Shown: piece by piece, positions 19,901 to 27,693 of the stretch | Layout of the letters: each line of letters starts with the position of its first letter | How positions within the stretch are numbered: position 1 is the first letter of the stretch | NCBI GenBank assembly: GCA_028713555.1 | Contig: JAQTOA010000006.1 | Coordinates: 124,001 to 188,000 of the forward strand | Source: Sterolibacterium sp. | GTDB taxonomy: Bacteria; Pseudomonadota; Gammaproteobacteria; Burkholderiales; Rhodocyclaceae | Length of the DNA stretch: 64,000 nt | Reading direction: 5' to 3' | Program-made: the position numbers and the translations under genes | Notes under the pieces: generated by a model | Told to the model about the DNA's origin: nothing | Seen by the model: the letters and a program-made list of their open reading frames with translations, nothing else | Database searches by the model: none

Positions 19901-20240
19901 CGGCCCGAACCCGACCGGCGTTTCCGATAACCGTAATGCCTTGCTGCTGGGCAACTTGCAAACCCAAAACACGCTGTCTGGGGGAACCGCGACTTATCAA
20001 TCGGCCTATTCCCAACTGGTCAGCGAGGTCGGCAACAAGGCACGCGAACTGGAAGTTACTTCTGCGGCTCAGGATACCCTGGTCAAACAAGGACAGGACA
20101 TGATCCAGTCCGAGTCCGGGGTCAATCTTGACGAGGAAGCGGCGAACTTGATGCGCTTTCAACAGGCTTACCAAGCCTCTGCCAAAATGATCCAGGTCGC
20201 CGGCAAATTGTTCGACGTCGTGCTGTCACTGGGGCAGTAA
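16968..20240 (+). CDS. flgK: Hook-filament junction protein FlgK (HAP1), greatly enlarged
   Basis: First junction protein between hook and filament. ATG 16968 gives MGLLTVGVTGLNAAQMGIQT with GGATCGGA upstream; an in-frame ATG at 16842 reads through the promoter hairpin and is rejected. N-terminal ~380 residues and C-terminal helix (EEAANLMRFQQAYQASAKMI) are canonical. At 1090 residues it is nearly twice the usual 550-650. The middle contains three VDG modules (about residues 574-675, 687-785, 797-885: VVAGANDSFNVTVDGAA, VASGVNDQFDINVDGAG, IVAGINDRFRISVDGGS), flanked by two copies of a domain ending FNG...ISG.P.DGDTF (about 450-555 and 890-980). FlgN is its chaperone. Confidence 0.94.
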   Translation: MGLLTVGVTGLNAAQMGIQTAGHNIANASTPGFNRQQITQTTSNPTFSGAGFIGQGVTVSNVLRVYNEFQSKQVLNSETVAAQLSIYSSEIAQIDNMLADPNAGLSPAMQAFFNSVEEAAANPSSIPARQAMLSAAQGMVARFQSIDQRIGDMRSGINQQISFESASINSYVQQLKDINQRIIVAQSSGQSLQANDLLDQRDQLVSELNKEIRVTTHNETDGTTSVFFGNGQPLLVGASAFQLQALPSREDLTSMEVSLKDTNGNVTRIPESLVNGGKLGGLLQFRSETLDSAQNSLGRIATVFSATFNAQHRLGQDLTGAMGGDFFSVAQGTQLFLPSTANTGTANIAVTLDDTSTLTTSNYRLTLTATNTFSLVRLSDNKVWTAAGSNQASAMASLMKSVNADQPQGFSLALSGTSLMSIGDSFLVRPTRFGARDITLVLGDPRNIALAAPIRTQASIANAGTAKISAGAVGSIASVLSGPVTVSYEASSNTLSGFPVGATVDVGSQTYQISSSTQRIPYISGANISFNGTAAKITGVPADGDTFTITPPLFTPLFGAPTTGGNWALASTAPTVPLTVVAGANDSFNVTVDGAAQVTATLAPGVYSTPASLVQQMQNSINAALAAAAQAGTVSVSLAQNNLLQVTSNLPAGSVALAAFSPAPNYGLTSMFGVPAASTTRGASIGSLAPSLPLTVASGVNDQFDINVDGAGLATKTVAAGTYSTAAALAAAVQTAIGAGVTVSVDAASQNLVVTSTTTGGGSSVVLAVTGGNTGLATMFGAPVAGNRTQISGGAAPASPIVAGINDRFRISVDGGSTVVATIPAGTYTAAALASQMQTSLNASLPAPGSVTVSVVGGMLVVTSGQVGGASSVSLSSTNQGAGVLSAGSVTRTNSLPSTPITFKYLEANSALGLPARLTGLPVGSVVTVTPAYGGTPSSYTIYQPTDYIPYTSEASITFNGISFSISGQPVDGDTFAVGPNPTGVSDNRNALLLGNLQTQNTLSGGTATYQSAYSQLVSEVGNKARELEVTSAAQDTLVKQGQDMIQSESGVNLDEEAANLMRFQQAYQASAKMIQVAGKLFDVVLSLGQ

Positions 20241-20272
20241 CGACGCCATGAGGGCAACGAACGGAGTACACC

Positions 20273-22711
20273 ATGCGTATTAGTACCGGAATGATTTACG
20301 ATAGCGGCGTCAGATCGATTCAGAGCCGCTCAAGTGCCTTATTGCTTAACCAGCAGAAAATTTCCAGCGGACGCCGGATGCTGTCGCCTTCCGATGACCC
20401 GGTGGCGGCAGCGCGTGCGTTGGAAGTCAATCAGGCCAAGGAAATCAACAGCCAGTTTGGCGTGACCCAGGGCAATGCCCGAAGCACGTTGGGGTTGTCC
20501 GATGGACAGCTTTCATCGGCGGGAGACCTGCTGGTCAGGGTGCGCGAACTGAGCGTACAGGCCGGCAATGCGGCGCTCTCGGAGAGCGACCGGAAATCCA
20601 TTTCCGCCGAGTTGCGGGCGCGCTTCGATGAGTTAATCGGACTTGCCAACAGTACCGATGGCACGGGGCAATACCTGTTCTCCGGCTATCAGGGCAGCAA
20701 TAAGCCCTTCGCTGGCAGCGTCGAAAATGGCGTGGTTTATCAAGGCGATGAAGGGCAACGCGCATTGCGCGTTTCCAGTTCACGCAATATTCCGGTGAGC
20801 GATTCGGGCAATGACATTTTCATGAACATCAAGAACGGCAACGGCATATTCGTTACCGGCGCCCAGGCCCAGCATTCGGAGAACCCCGCCAAGGCAACCC
20901 TGGAAAAATGGATTTCCACCGTGACTGCACCGGCGCTGCCGGCGAATGGCAGCTTCGACTTGCGCTTCTGGGTCAATCCTGCGGAGACGGCAGGATCCGC
21001 TATTGGCTCGATTGCCTCCGGCTACACTGTGCTCGGCGGCACTGACGACCAGTTCACGATCAGCGTCGATGGTGGTCCGCCGTCGACAGTGCTGATATCC
21101 CCTCCCGGCGCGGTGGATGATACCGCGCTGAACAATGCGTTTGCCACCGCAGTGCCTCCCGTCACCGGCGCCACGGCATCGATTAACGCCGCCGGCCAAC
21201 TGGTAGTGACCTCGAATACAACCGGTAGCGCATCGTCTATCAGGTTGGGTACTGTCAGCGGGAATAGCGGGCTGAACAGCATATTCGGAACTCCGGCGAG
21301 TGTGGCTGGCGCCAACGCGGGGACCACTTTGTACGACCTCGTCGATCCGGCCGGCAACTCGTTATATACGGGAAATCCATCGGATACCAGTACCGCTCTC
21401 GGTCAGGCCGGCTTCCTCGGTCATGCTTATGCCAGTGACACGCCGATCAACCTGAGTGGCGTACCGCCACTCTCAGTCGCCGCTTTTGATTATGGCGCCC
21501 GCGTGACGATTTCCGGAGCCCCTCAACTCGGTGACGTCTTCTCCCTGAATCGCAGCAACACCGGCCTGGTCGTGACTGCGGCGCCGATCACGGCGACCAT
21601 CGATGCCGGCTCAGTGAGGGATCCGCTCAAATGGTCGAGTACCGCAAATCGCAATCTCGAACTTCGTTTCTGGGTGGATGACAGCAACGCAATGGGAGTA
21701 CCTGGAGGCGCCGGGAAAACCTATTACGATCTGGTCGATGCGAATACCGGGATATCGGCCTTTACCGGTACGGCATCCACTACTGGAGCGTTAGGCTCTT
21801 TCCAGCATCCCTATACCAGCGGCGGTGCGATCGACCTGAGCAACATGGCCAGTGCGGGTCCCCCGGCCCAGCTTGCATTCGATTTCGGCGCCAAAGTGAC
21901 CGTTAGCGGCACGCCGGGTAACAACGACATATTCACCGTTAAAAATGGCGACATTCCCGGGGGCAACGGCTATTTCGTGACTTCTCCGAAGATGGTTGAG
22001 GCGGTCAATACCGGTAGCGGCATCGTTGGTACCGGCGAGGTTCTGGATGCGGCGAAGTGGAATACCGCCAGCAACAGCGGCAAGCTGGAAGTACGTTTTT
22101 GGAAAGATGCAACAACCACTCCCGCCACGGTGTATTACGATTTGGTCGACAAGACGACAGAGAAGTCGCTGTTCACCGACACCGTTTCGAACACCAACAG
22201 CGGTACTAATACCTATACCCACAAGTTCACCAGCGGCGACTCCATTCCTTTTAGTGGGTTGGCGCCAGCTTACGGGGATTTCGGGGCTTCGGTGACGATC
22301 AGCGGTACCCCGGACAGCGGCGATGTATTCACCCTGAACAACAGCACCTCCGAAAGTGTCTTCTCGACACTGGAGCGACTGATCAAGGCGCTTGAATCTT
22401 CGGTCGGCACCGGCAGCAATGGCAACACGGCTCTGCACAATGCGCTGGGCTCGGTAATCAATAATATCGGGCAGACCACCGACAACATTCTGCGTGTGCG
22501 AGCCGATATTGGTTCGCGACTGAGCGAAATCGATTCGCTGGAGAATGTCGTCCAGGATAATGCGTTGCAATATTCGAGCACATTGTCCAACTTGCAGGAC
22601 ATCGACTACGCCCAAGCCATTACCGATATGACACGCCAGCAGACGGAACTTGAAGCGGCGCAAAAATCATTCGTGAATATTTCCAAACTGTCCCTGTTCA
22701 ACTATGTCTGA
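20273..22711 (+). CDS. flgL: Hook-filament junction protein FlgL (HAP3), greatly enlarged
   Basis: Second junction protein. CGGAGT lies before ATG 20273. The N-terminal MRISTGMIYDSGVRSIQSRS with KISSGRRMLSPSDDPVAAAR and the C-terminal helix ending FVNISKLSLFNYV are canonical. 812 residues against about 300-420 usual. The centre has three copies of a ~110-residue unit with RFWV, YDLVD, YTSG and FDFGA.VTISG.P..GD.FTL (about residues 220-430, 446-558, 586-690). Copy 1 is interrupted between RFWV and YDLVD by one VDG module (about 246-346). The stop overlaps the next gene by 8 nt. Confidence 0.93.
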   Translation: MRISTGMIYDSGVRSIQSRSSALLLNQQKISSGRRMLSPSDDPVAAARALEVNQAKEINSQFGVTQGNARSTLGLSDGQLSSAGDLLVRVRELSVQAGNAALSESDRKSISAELRARFDELIGLANSTDGTGQYLFSGYQGSNKPFAGSVENGVVYQGDEGQRALRVSSSRNIPVSDSGNDIFMNIKNGNGIFVTGAQAQHSENPAKATLEKWISTVTAPALPANGSFDLRFWVNPAETAGSAIGSIASGYTVLGGTDDQFTISVDGGPPSTVLISPPGAVDDTALNNAFATAVPPVTGATASINAAGQLVVTSNTTGSASSIRLGTVSGNSGLNSIFGTPASVAGANAGTTLYDLVDPAGNSLYTGNPSDTSTALGQAGFLGHAYASDTPINLSGVPPLSVAAFDYGARVTISGAPQLGDVFSLNRSNTGLVVTAAPITATIDAGSVRDPLKWSSTANRNLELRFWVDDSNAMGVPGGAGKTYYDLVDANTGISAFTGTASTTGALGSFQHPYTSGGAIDLSNMASAGPPAQLAFDFGAKVTVSGTPGNNDIFTVKNGDIPGGNGYFVTSPKMVEAVNTGSGIVGTGEVLDAAKWNTASNSGKLEVRFWKDATTTPATVYYDLVDKTTEKSLFTDTVSNTNSGTNTYTHKFTSGDSIPFSGLAPAYGDFGASVTISGTPDSGDVFTLNNSTSESVFSTLERLIKALESSVGTGSNGNTALHNALGSVINNIGQTTDNILRVRADIGSRLSEIDSLENVVQDNALQYSSTLSNLQDIDYAQAITDMTRQQTELEAAQKSFVNISKLSLFNYV

Positions 22712-23261
22712 TCTCATCCTGCGGAAATTCCGGAAACTTGCAGGTGTTCTGGCGATTGTCGGCCTGGCGGGTTGCACCGGCTTCACTTCGCGGGTGGCGG
22801 GAACCGTCCCAAGACAAGGAAGCGTAATTCCTGACTCCACAGTGCAAGTGAGTCGCTCAGTCGCGATTCCTCTCGAAACGATGGTTTATTGGGGCGCCTA
22901 TGCGGGTGCGGCTTATCTGATTCTCGATCCTTTTGCGCCGAACTGGGAGATCGAGGAGGCGGCGCTGCCCAACAACCTTGTCCATTTGTCGTTGAAAATG
23001 AAGCGCTACTACGCCGGCGGCGCCGGCGAGGCACGCGTGGTTTTTCATCGGCGCGCCAGGGATCTGGTGCAATACGGCGGTTTTGAGGGCTATGAGGTGC
23101 TGGAATACACCGAAGGCATGGCGTCATCCGTGCTGGGATCGCAACGGGTCTCGCAAGGTGTGGTTCGGCTCACCGGTGTTGGTGCCGAACCCGCGCCTTC
23201 TCAAGGCAACCCGCCGCCCGCCCGGAGTATTCCGGCAAGCGCGATAAATCCCCGATCATAG
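22704..23261 (+). CDS. Unknown lipoprotein coupled to flgL
   Basis: Family not recognised. 185 residues. The N-terminal signal has a lipobox (VGLAGC, Cys at about residue 24), so a membrane-anchored lipoprotein is likely. A hydrophobic stretch follows at about 58-75 (MVYWGAYAGAAYLIL). The remainder has mixed charge (NLVHLSLKMKRYYAGGAGEA), and the C-terminus is Pro/Ala-rich. The start overlaps flgL as ATGTCTGA, so it is translationally coupled to flgL. Its last 61 bp overlap the 3' end of fliR on the other strand. A role with flagellar or glycosylation functions is possible only by context. Confidence 0.75.
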   Translation: MSDLILRKFRKLAGVLAIVGLAGCTGFTSRVAGTVPRQGSVIPDSTVQVSRSVAIPLETMVYWGAYAGAAYLILDPFAPNWEIEEAALPNNLVHLSLKMKRYYAGGAGEARVVFHRRARDLVQYGGFEGYEVLEYTEGMASSVLGSQRVSQGVVRLTGVGAEPAPSQGNPPPARSIPASAINPRS

Positions 23262-23992
23262 AGCCGCTCCAGCGCTGCGCCGAAGTAGGGCAGCGAGAAC
23301 ATCAGCACGGCGAAGCCGGCGACAATGGTGACGGGGAAACCCACGGCGAAAATATTCAGCGCCGGTGCGATCCGCGCCAGCACCCCGAGCGCAATATTGG
23401 CGATCAGCAAGGCTGCAATTAGAGGCAAGGCCAACATCAAACCAGCCGAGAAGAGCGTTGCCGACCAGGCCAGTATGACGGCAAAACCACCGGATGCGAA
23501 TGGCGTGGCGGTGACCGGCAACAGCTTGAAACTTTCCGCCAGCACCGATAGGGTCAACAAATGGCCGTTCATGGCGAGAAACAGCAGTAATACGATCAGC
23601 CCGAGGAATTCGCTGACGATCGGTGTTTGCGCCGAAGTTTGCGGGTCGTAGAAAGTGGCGAAGGAAAGCCCCATCTGTAGGCCGATCAGACTCCCGGCCA
23701 TATCCACTGCCGAGAAGACGATGCGCAAGGTAAACCCCATTACCACACCGATCAGGGATTGCTGTGCCAGCACGGCAATCCCCAGCCAGGAACCCGGTGG
23801 AATCGGCGGCATGGGCGGAAGCGCGGGAGACATCCCGAAGCCAATCGCCAAGCCAATGACTAAACGGATTTGAGGCGACAGACCGGCATTGTTGAAAACC
23901 GGCGCGGTGACCAGCACCGCCAGAATTCTGGCCAGCGGGAACAGGAAGAGCGCAAGCCAAGCGTCAAGTTGTGCCGATGAGAAGGAAAGCAT
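23201..23992 (-). CDS. fliR: Flagellar export apparatus protein FliR
   Basis: Core of the export gate in the inner membrane, with FliP and FliQ. 263 residues, six hydrophobic segments, family-typical FNNAGLSPQIRLVIGLAIGF and DMAGSLIGLQMGLSFATFYD. Start ATG 23992, 25 nt after the fliQ stop. Its 3' 61 bp overlap the converging lipoprotein gene. Last gene of the fliKLMNOPQR operon. Confidence 0.97.
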   Translation of the reverse strand: MLSFSSAQLDAWLALFLFPLARILAVLVTAPVFNNAGLSPQIRLVIGLAIGFGMSPALPPMPPIPPGSWLGIAVLAQQSLIGVVMGFTLRIVFSAVDMAGSLIGLQMGLSFATFYDPQTSAQTPIVSEFLGLIVLLLFLAMNGHLLTLSVLAESFKLLPVTATPFASGGFAVILAWSATLFSAGLMLALPLIAALLIANIALGVLARIAPALNIFAVGFPVTIVAGFAVLMFSLPYFGAALERLYDRGFIALAGILRAGGGLP

Positions 23993-24017
23993 TTACGCAG
24001 CGTGAGGCGAGAATTCC

Positions 24018-24287
24018 TCAGCCGATGATGCCGGGAATGCTCTCGAAGAGACGGCGCATGTAGTCGGTGAGCAGCGTGATCATCCAGGGACCGGCGACGA
24101 TCAAGGTAATGAAGATCATTAATAGCTTGGGAACGAAGGATAGGGTGGCCTCGTTGATTTGCGTTGCCGCCTGGAACACGCTGACCAGCAAGCCGGTGAC
24201 CAGTGCGGCAATGAACAGTGGCGCCGAGACAAGCAGCATGATTTCAAGCGCCTCGCGGCCGATGCTGATGACGGTGGTGGGAGTCAT
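24018..24287 (-). CDS. fliQ: Flagellar export apparatus protein FliQ
   Basis: Small export gate subunit: 89 residues with two hydrophobic hairpin helices (about 15-40 and 52-75). Family-typical ISIGREALEIMLLVSAPLF and FQAATQINEATLSFVPKL. It lies 9 nt after fliP and 25 nt before fliR. Confidence 0.97.
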   Translation of the reverse strand: MTPTTVISIGREALEIMLLVSAPLFIAALVTGLLVSVFQAATQINEATLSFVPKLLMIFITLIVAGPWMITLLTDYMRRLFESIPGIIG

Positions 24288-24296
24288 GACATTTCC

Positions 24297-25037
24297 TTAT
24301 CCAAAGCTCTGCACGAGCGAGCCGATCAACAGGTTCCAGCCATCCACCAGCACGAACAGCATGATCTTGAACGGCAAGGAGACAATGACTGGCGACATCA
24401 TCATCATGCCCATCGACATCAACACCGAGGCAACCACCATGTCGATGATCAGGAAGGGAATGAAAACGATGAAGCCGATCTGGAAGGCGGTTTTCAGCTC
24501 GCTGGTTACAAAGGCCGGGATCAGCACGCGCATCGGGATCTGATCGGCCGATGCCGGCTTGGGTTGTTTGGCGATCTTGGTGAACAGCGCCAGATCCGGT
24601 TCGCGCGTTTGCTTGATCATGAAACCGCGCAACGGCAGGGCGCCGCGATCCAGGGCTTCCATGAAGCCAATTTTGTTTTCCGCCAGCGGCAGGTAGGCGT
24701 CGGTGTAGATCTTGTCCGCCACCGGCGCCATGATGAAAAAAGTCAGGAACAACGACAGTCCCACCAGCACCTGGTTCGGTGGTGCGCTTTGGGTGCCGAT
24801 GGCTTGGCGCAATAGCGAGAGGACGATGATGATGCGTGTGAAACTGGTCATCATCAGAATCAGTGCCGGCAGGAAAGTCAGACCGGTGAGCAGCAACAGG
24901 GTCTGGATCGACAGCGACCATTGGGTGCCGCCACCGGCGGCCGGTGTGCTGGTCAAAGCGGGCAAGGCTTGCGCGCCAGCCAGCGCCGGCAATATCAGCA
25001 GAGACAGAAGGAGCAGATATTTATGGCTAGCCCGCAT
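24297..25037 (-). CDS. fliP: Flagellar export apparatus protein FliP
   Basis: Export gate pore protein. 246 residues with a cleavable signal ([18 protein letters not shown], about residues 7-24), then family blocks [37 protein letters not shown] and [20 protein letters not shown]. The start overlaps fliO by 11 nt. Followed by fliQ. Confidence 0.97.
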   Translation of the reverse strand: MRASHKYLLLLSLLILPALAGAQALPALTSTPAAGGGTQWSLSIQTLLLLTGLTFLPALILMMTSFTRIIIVLSLLRQAIGTQSAPPNQVLVGLSLFLTFFIMAPVADKIYTDAYLPLAENKIGFMEALDRGALPLRGFMIKQTREPDLALFTKIAKQPKPASADQIPMRVLIPAFVTSELKTAFQIGFIVFIPFLIIDMVVASVLMSMGMMMMSPVIVSLPFKIMLFVLVDGWNLLIGSLVQSFG

Positions 25038-25452
25038 TGCGACGGTCCATCACCTGTTTCAGCCAGCCGGCGAAATCCTTGCCTAATGCTGCCGGGTCGC
25101 TGGAGGCGGTTACTTCCTGCCGCGGCATCTGGTGCAATGGCGTGACACTGCCTGGAGCGACACCCAGCACCAGCCAGGTTTCGCCAACTTCCACCACCAC
25201 CACGCGTTCGCGGGTTCCGACCGCCGTGCCGGCTATCACGCGGAGCAGGCCGGCAGCGGTTCCGCGCGGCGCAGACAAACGCTTGAGCAGGTAGAGGCTA
25301 CCAATCAGCAGCAGGACAACCAGGATCAGGCTGAGGAGCACTTGTAACAAGCTGCCGCCGAGTTCGCCCGTAGGTGCAACGGTCTGCGCATTGGCCACGG
25401 CAGGTAACGCTGAGGCGATGGTCAGAAACGACGGAGGAAGGCGCGTACTCAT
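25027..25452 (-). CDS. fliO: Flagellar export assembly protein FliO
   Basis: Helps FliP assemble. 141 residues. An N-terminal signal-like segment ([14 protein letters not shown]) is followed by one membrane helix ([20 protein letters not shown], about residues 35-54) and a small cytoplasmic SpoA-like domain with [18 protein letters not shown]. The 126-bp gap to fliN is the largest inside this half of the operon; I see no clear promoter in it. Confidence 0.92.
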   Translation of the reverse strand: MSTRLPPSFLTIASALPAVANAQTVAPTGELGGSLLQVLLSLILVVLLLIGSLYLLKRLSAPRGTAAGLLRVIAGTAVGTRERVVVVEVGETWLVLGVAPGSVTPLHQMPRQEVTASSDPAALGKDFAGWLKQVMDRRNAG

Positions 25453-25578
25453 TGGCTGGAAAGGTTTTCGACCCTGCCAGCTTAACGCGCATCGATTCTT
25501 GCTAGGCTTGGAGCAGAAGGGAAAAGCAACTCCAATTCGCCTGATTTAACCCGGCTGCATTCCTGTCGGGAGCAGGTT

Positions 25579-25992
25579 TCAGCGGAGCTTGTTCAGGCGT
25601 TCATGAGGCGTGGCAATGTCGGTGAGGCGAATCCCGAACTTGTCGTTGACCACCACCACTTCGCCTTGGGCGATCAACGTGCCGTTGACCAGGACCACCA
25701 TCGGCTCACCCGCCAGGCCATCGAGCTCGACGACCGAGCCATGCGCCAGTTGCAGTAAATCCCGGATCGAAATATGGGTGCGTCCCAGTTCAACCGTGAG
25801 GCTGACCGGGATGTCAAGAATCATGCTGTAGTCGGTCAGGTTGCCCTGCTTCTCCGCTCCATCGGAGAATTGCTCGAAGATCTTTGCCGACGCGGCCGGC
25901 GCGGCGGCTTGTGCTTCTTCGACAGAGGCCTGTTCACCCATCGCGGCGGCCCAATCGTCCTCGGATACTTGCCCTTCTTCAACTTCGCTCAT
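25579..25992 (-). CDS. fliN: Flagellar C-ring switch protein FliN
   Basis: Base of the switch complex C ring. 137 residues: an acidic/Ala-rich variable N-terminus (to about residue 55) and the SpoA domain with LDIPVSLTVELGRTHISIRD, LDGLAGEPMVVLVNGTLIAQ and GEVVVVNDKFGIRLTDI. It lies 24 nt after fliM. Confidence 0.97.
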   Translation of the reverse strand: MSEVEEGQVSEDDWAAAMGEQASVEEAQAAAPAASAKIFEQFSDGAEKQGNLTDYSMILDIPVSLTVELGRTHISIRDLLQLAHGSVVELDGLAGEPMVVLVNGTLIAQGEVVVVNDKFGIRLTDIATPHERLNKLR

Positions 25993-26016
25993 AAGTTTCT
26001 CCAGCAGGGTTGATGC

Positions 26017-27006
26017 TTATGCTTGATCGGATTCTTCCTGCGCCAGGAAGTGGTCTATCTTCAGCGCATACTGGCCGTTGCGGACGCCGTAACGGGCCGC
26101 AATCACCGGCATACCATTCACATCGATATTGATCAGATCGGGTATGGGGATCGGGATGATATCGCCGACCTTCATTTTCATGACCTCACCGAGGGTTATT
26201 TTTCTCATGGCGAGAGGCGCCACCAGTTCCATTTCGGCTTTCTGCAGCTGGCGTCGCAGCATGGAAGTCCAGCGCTTGTCCGAGGAAACCTGGTCGCTGT
26301 GCATGGTGCTATAGAGTATTTCTCGGATCGGTTCGACCATCGAATACGGCAAACAGATATGCATTTCCGACGAAGCGCCGGAAAATTCGATATTGAAGGT
26401 GACAGCGACGACAACCTCCGCCGGTGTGGCAATGTTGGCAAACTGCGTATTCATCTCCGAACGCATATATTCGAAGTTCAATTCATAAACCGGTTTCCAT
26501 GATTTTTCATACTCGGCGAATATGACGCCGAGCAGGCCCTGGATGATGCGCTGTTCGGTGGCGGTGAAATCGCGGCCTTCGACGCGACTGTGAAAACGTC
26601 CGTCGCCGCCGAACATATTGTCGACGACCAAGAACACCAGGTTCGGATCCAGCACGATCAGTCCCGTGCCGCGCAATGGCTTGACTTGCACCAGGTTCAG
26701 GTTGGTCGGTACCACCAGATTGCGGATGAACTCGCTGTATTTCTGGACCCGCACCGGACCTACGGATATCTCGGAGTTGCGGTGCATGAAGTTGAACAGG
26801 CCGATCCGCAAGAAGCGCGCGAAACGTTCATTGATGAGCTCGAGCGTCGGCATGCGGCCGCGGACGATGCGTTCCTGACGACCAATATCGTAAGATTTAA
26901 CAGCGGCGCCGCCTTCTCCATCAGCGCTGGCGGTTTCCTCGACTTCGCCAGTCACTCCCTTCAACAGGGCGTCGACTTCTTCTTGCGATAGAAAGTCCTG
27001 GCTCAT
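26017..27006 (-). CDS. fliM: Flagellar C-ring switch protein FliM
   Basis: CheY-binding switch protein. 329 residues. N-terminal CheY-binding motif LSQEEVDALLKG (residues 5-16), central CheC-like domain starting GRMPTLELINERFARFLRIG, and C-terminal SpoA domain with ITLGEVMKMKVGDIIPIPIP. It lies 4 nt after fliL, so translation is coupled. Confidence 0.98.
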   Translation of the reverse strand: MSQDFLSQEEVDALLKGVTGEVEETASADGEGGAAVKSYDIGRQERIVRGRMPTLELINERFARFLRIGLFNFMHRNSEISVGPVRVQKYSEFIRNLVVPTNLNLVQVKPLRGTGLIVLDPNLVFLVVDNMFGGDGRFHSRVEGRDFTATEQRIIQGLLGVIFAEYEKSWKPVYELNFEYMRSEMNTQFANIATPAEVVVAVTFNIEFSGASSEMHICLPYSMVEPIREILYSTMHSDQVSSDKRWTSMLRRQLQKAEMELVAPLAMRKITLGEVMKMKVGDIIPIPIPDLINIDVNGMPVIAARYGVRNGQYALKIDHFLAQEESDQA

Positions 27007-27010
27007 GTTT

Positions 27011-27598
27011 TTATTGGATGATGAACGTCGAGAACAACACGGCCTGCACCGAATCTTCGGCCTTGGGTTTGTCGCCGATTGATGACTCTTTCTCTTTGTC
27101 GGTTTTGGATGACTTAGGCGGGGGGCCGTCGAGAATCAGATTGGTCACGTTGCGAATGTCCACGGAAAGCTTTTCCATTCCTTGGGGTGTCGATAGCTCC
27201 GAGGGTTTCCGGCTCGACAATAGCAGCAGGATATTGTGGCGAATTTCCGGCATGTAAGCTTTGACGTTTTCAGCGACATGCGCATCGAGCACCTTGAATT
27301 CAGGGACGGTCTGCATGAATTGCTGTTCCTGCTTGCCCTCGTCAAGCATCAACTTGACCGTGAAGGCTTCAAGTTTTACGAAGATTGGCTTTGCCTCGGG
27401 TTTGGCATGAGCGCTGACGGCATCCTCTTCATCGCCGGTGACATGCTTTTTCTTCAGCAGGAAGTATGCGCCGCCACCGCCCAATGCCAGCACCAGCACC
27501 AAACCAATGACGATGAGGAGAATCAGTTTATTCTTCGGTTTAGGAGGAGCCGCTTCCTCGGCGGGTTGCTCCTGCTTGGTGGGTGGGGCTTTGGCCAT
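27011..27598 (-). CDS. fliL: Flagellar basal body-associated protein FliL
   Basis: Stator-supporting membrane protein. 195 residues. A Pro/Ala/Glu N-terminus is followed by one membrane helix (LILLIVIGLVLVLALGGGGA, about residues 25-44) and a periplasmic FliL domain with FVKLEAFTVKLM and EIRHNILLLLSSRKPSELST. A charged insert (about residues 155-180, DGPPPKSSKTDKEKESS) near the C-terminus is unusual for FliL. It lies 95 nt after fliK. Confidence 0.94.
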   Translation of the reverse strand: MAKAPPTKQEQPAEEAAPPKPKNKLILLIVIGLVLVLALGGGGAYFLLKKKHVTGDEEDAVSAHAKPEAKPIFVKLEAFTVKLMLDEGKQEQQFMQTVPEFKVLDAHVAENVKAYMPEIRHNILLLLSSRKPSELSTPQGMEKLSVDIRNVTNLILDGPPPKSSKTDKEKESSIGDKPKAEDSVQAVLFSTFIIQ

Positions 27599-27693
27599 CC
27601 AATACTCCTAACGCATATCTGTATGTTGGCTATGATCCTGATGCCTAGGGATCGTTTTCATAAGGCGTCTCAGGTTTGTCTTGTCCTTACGAT

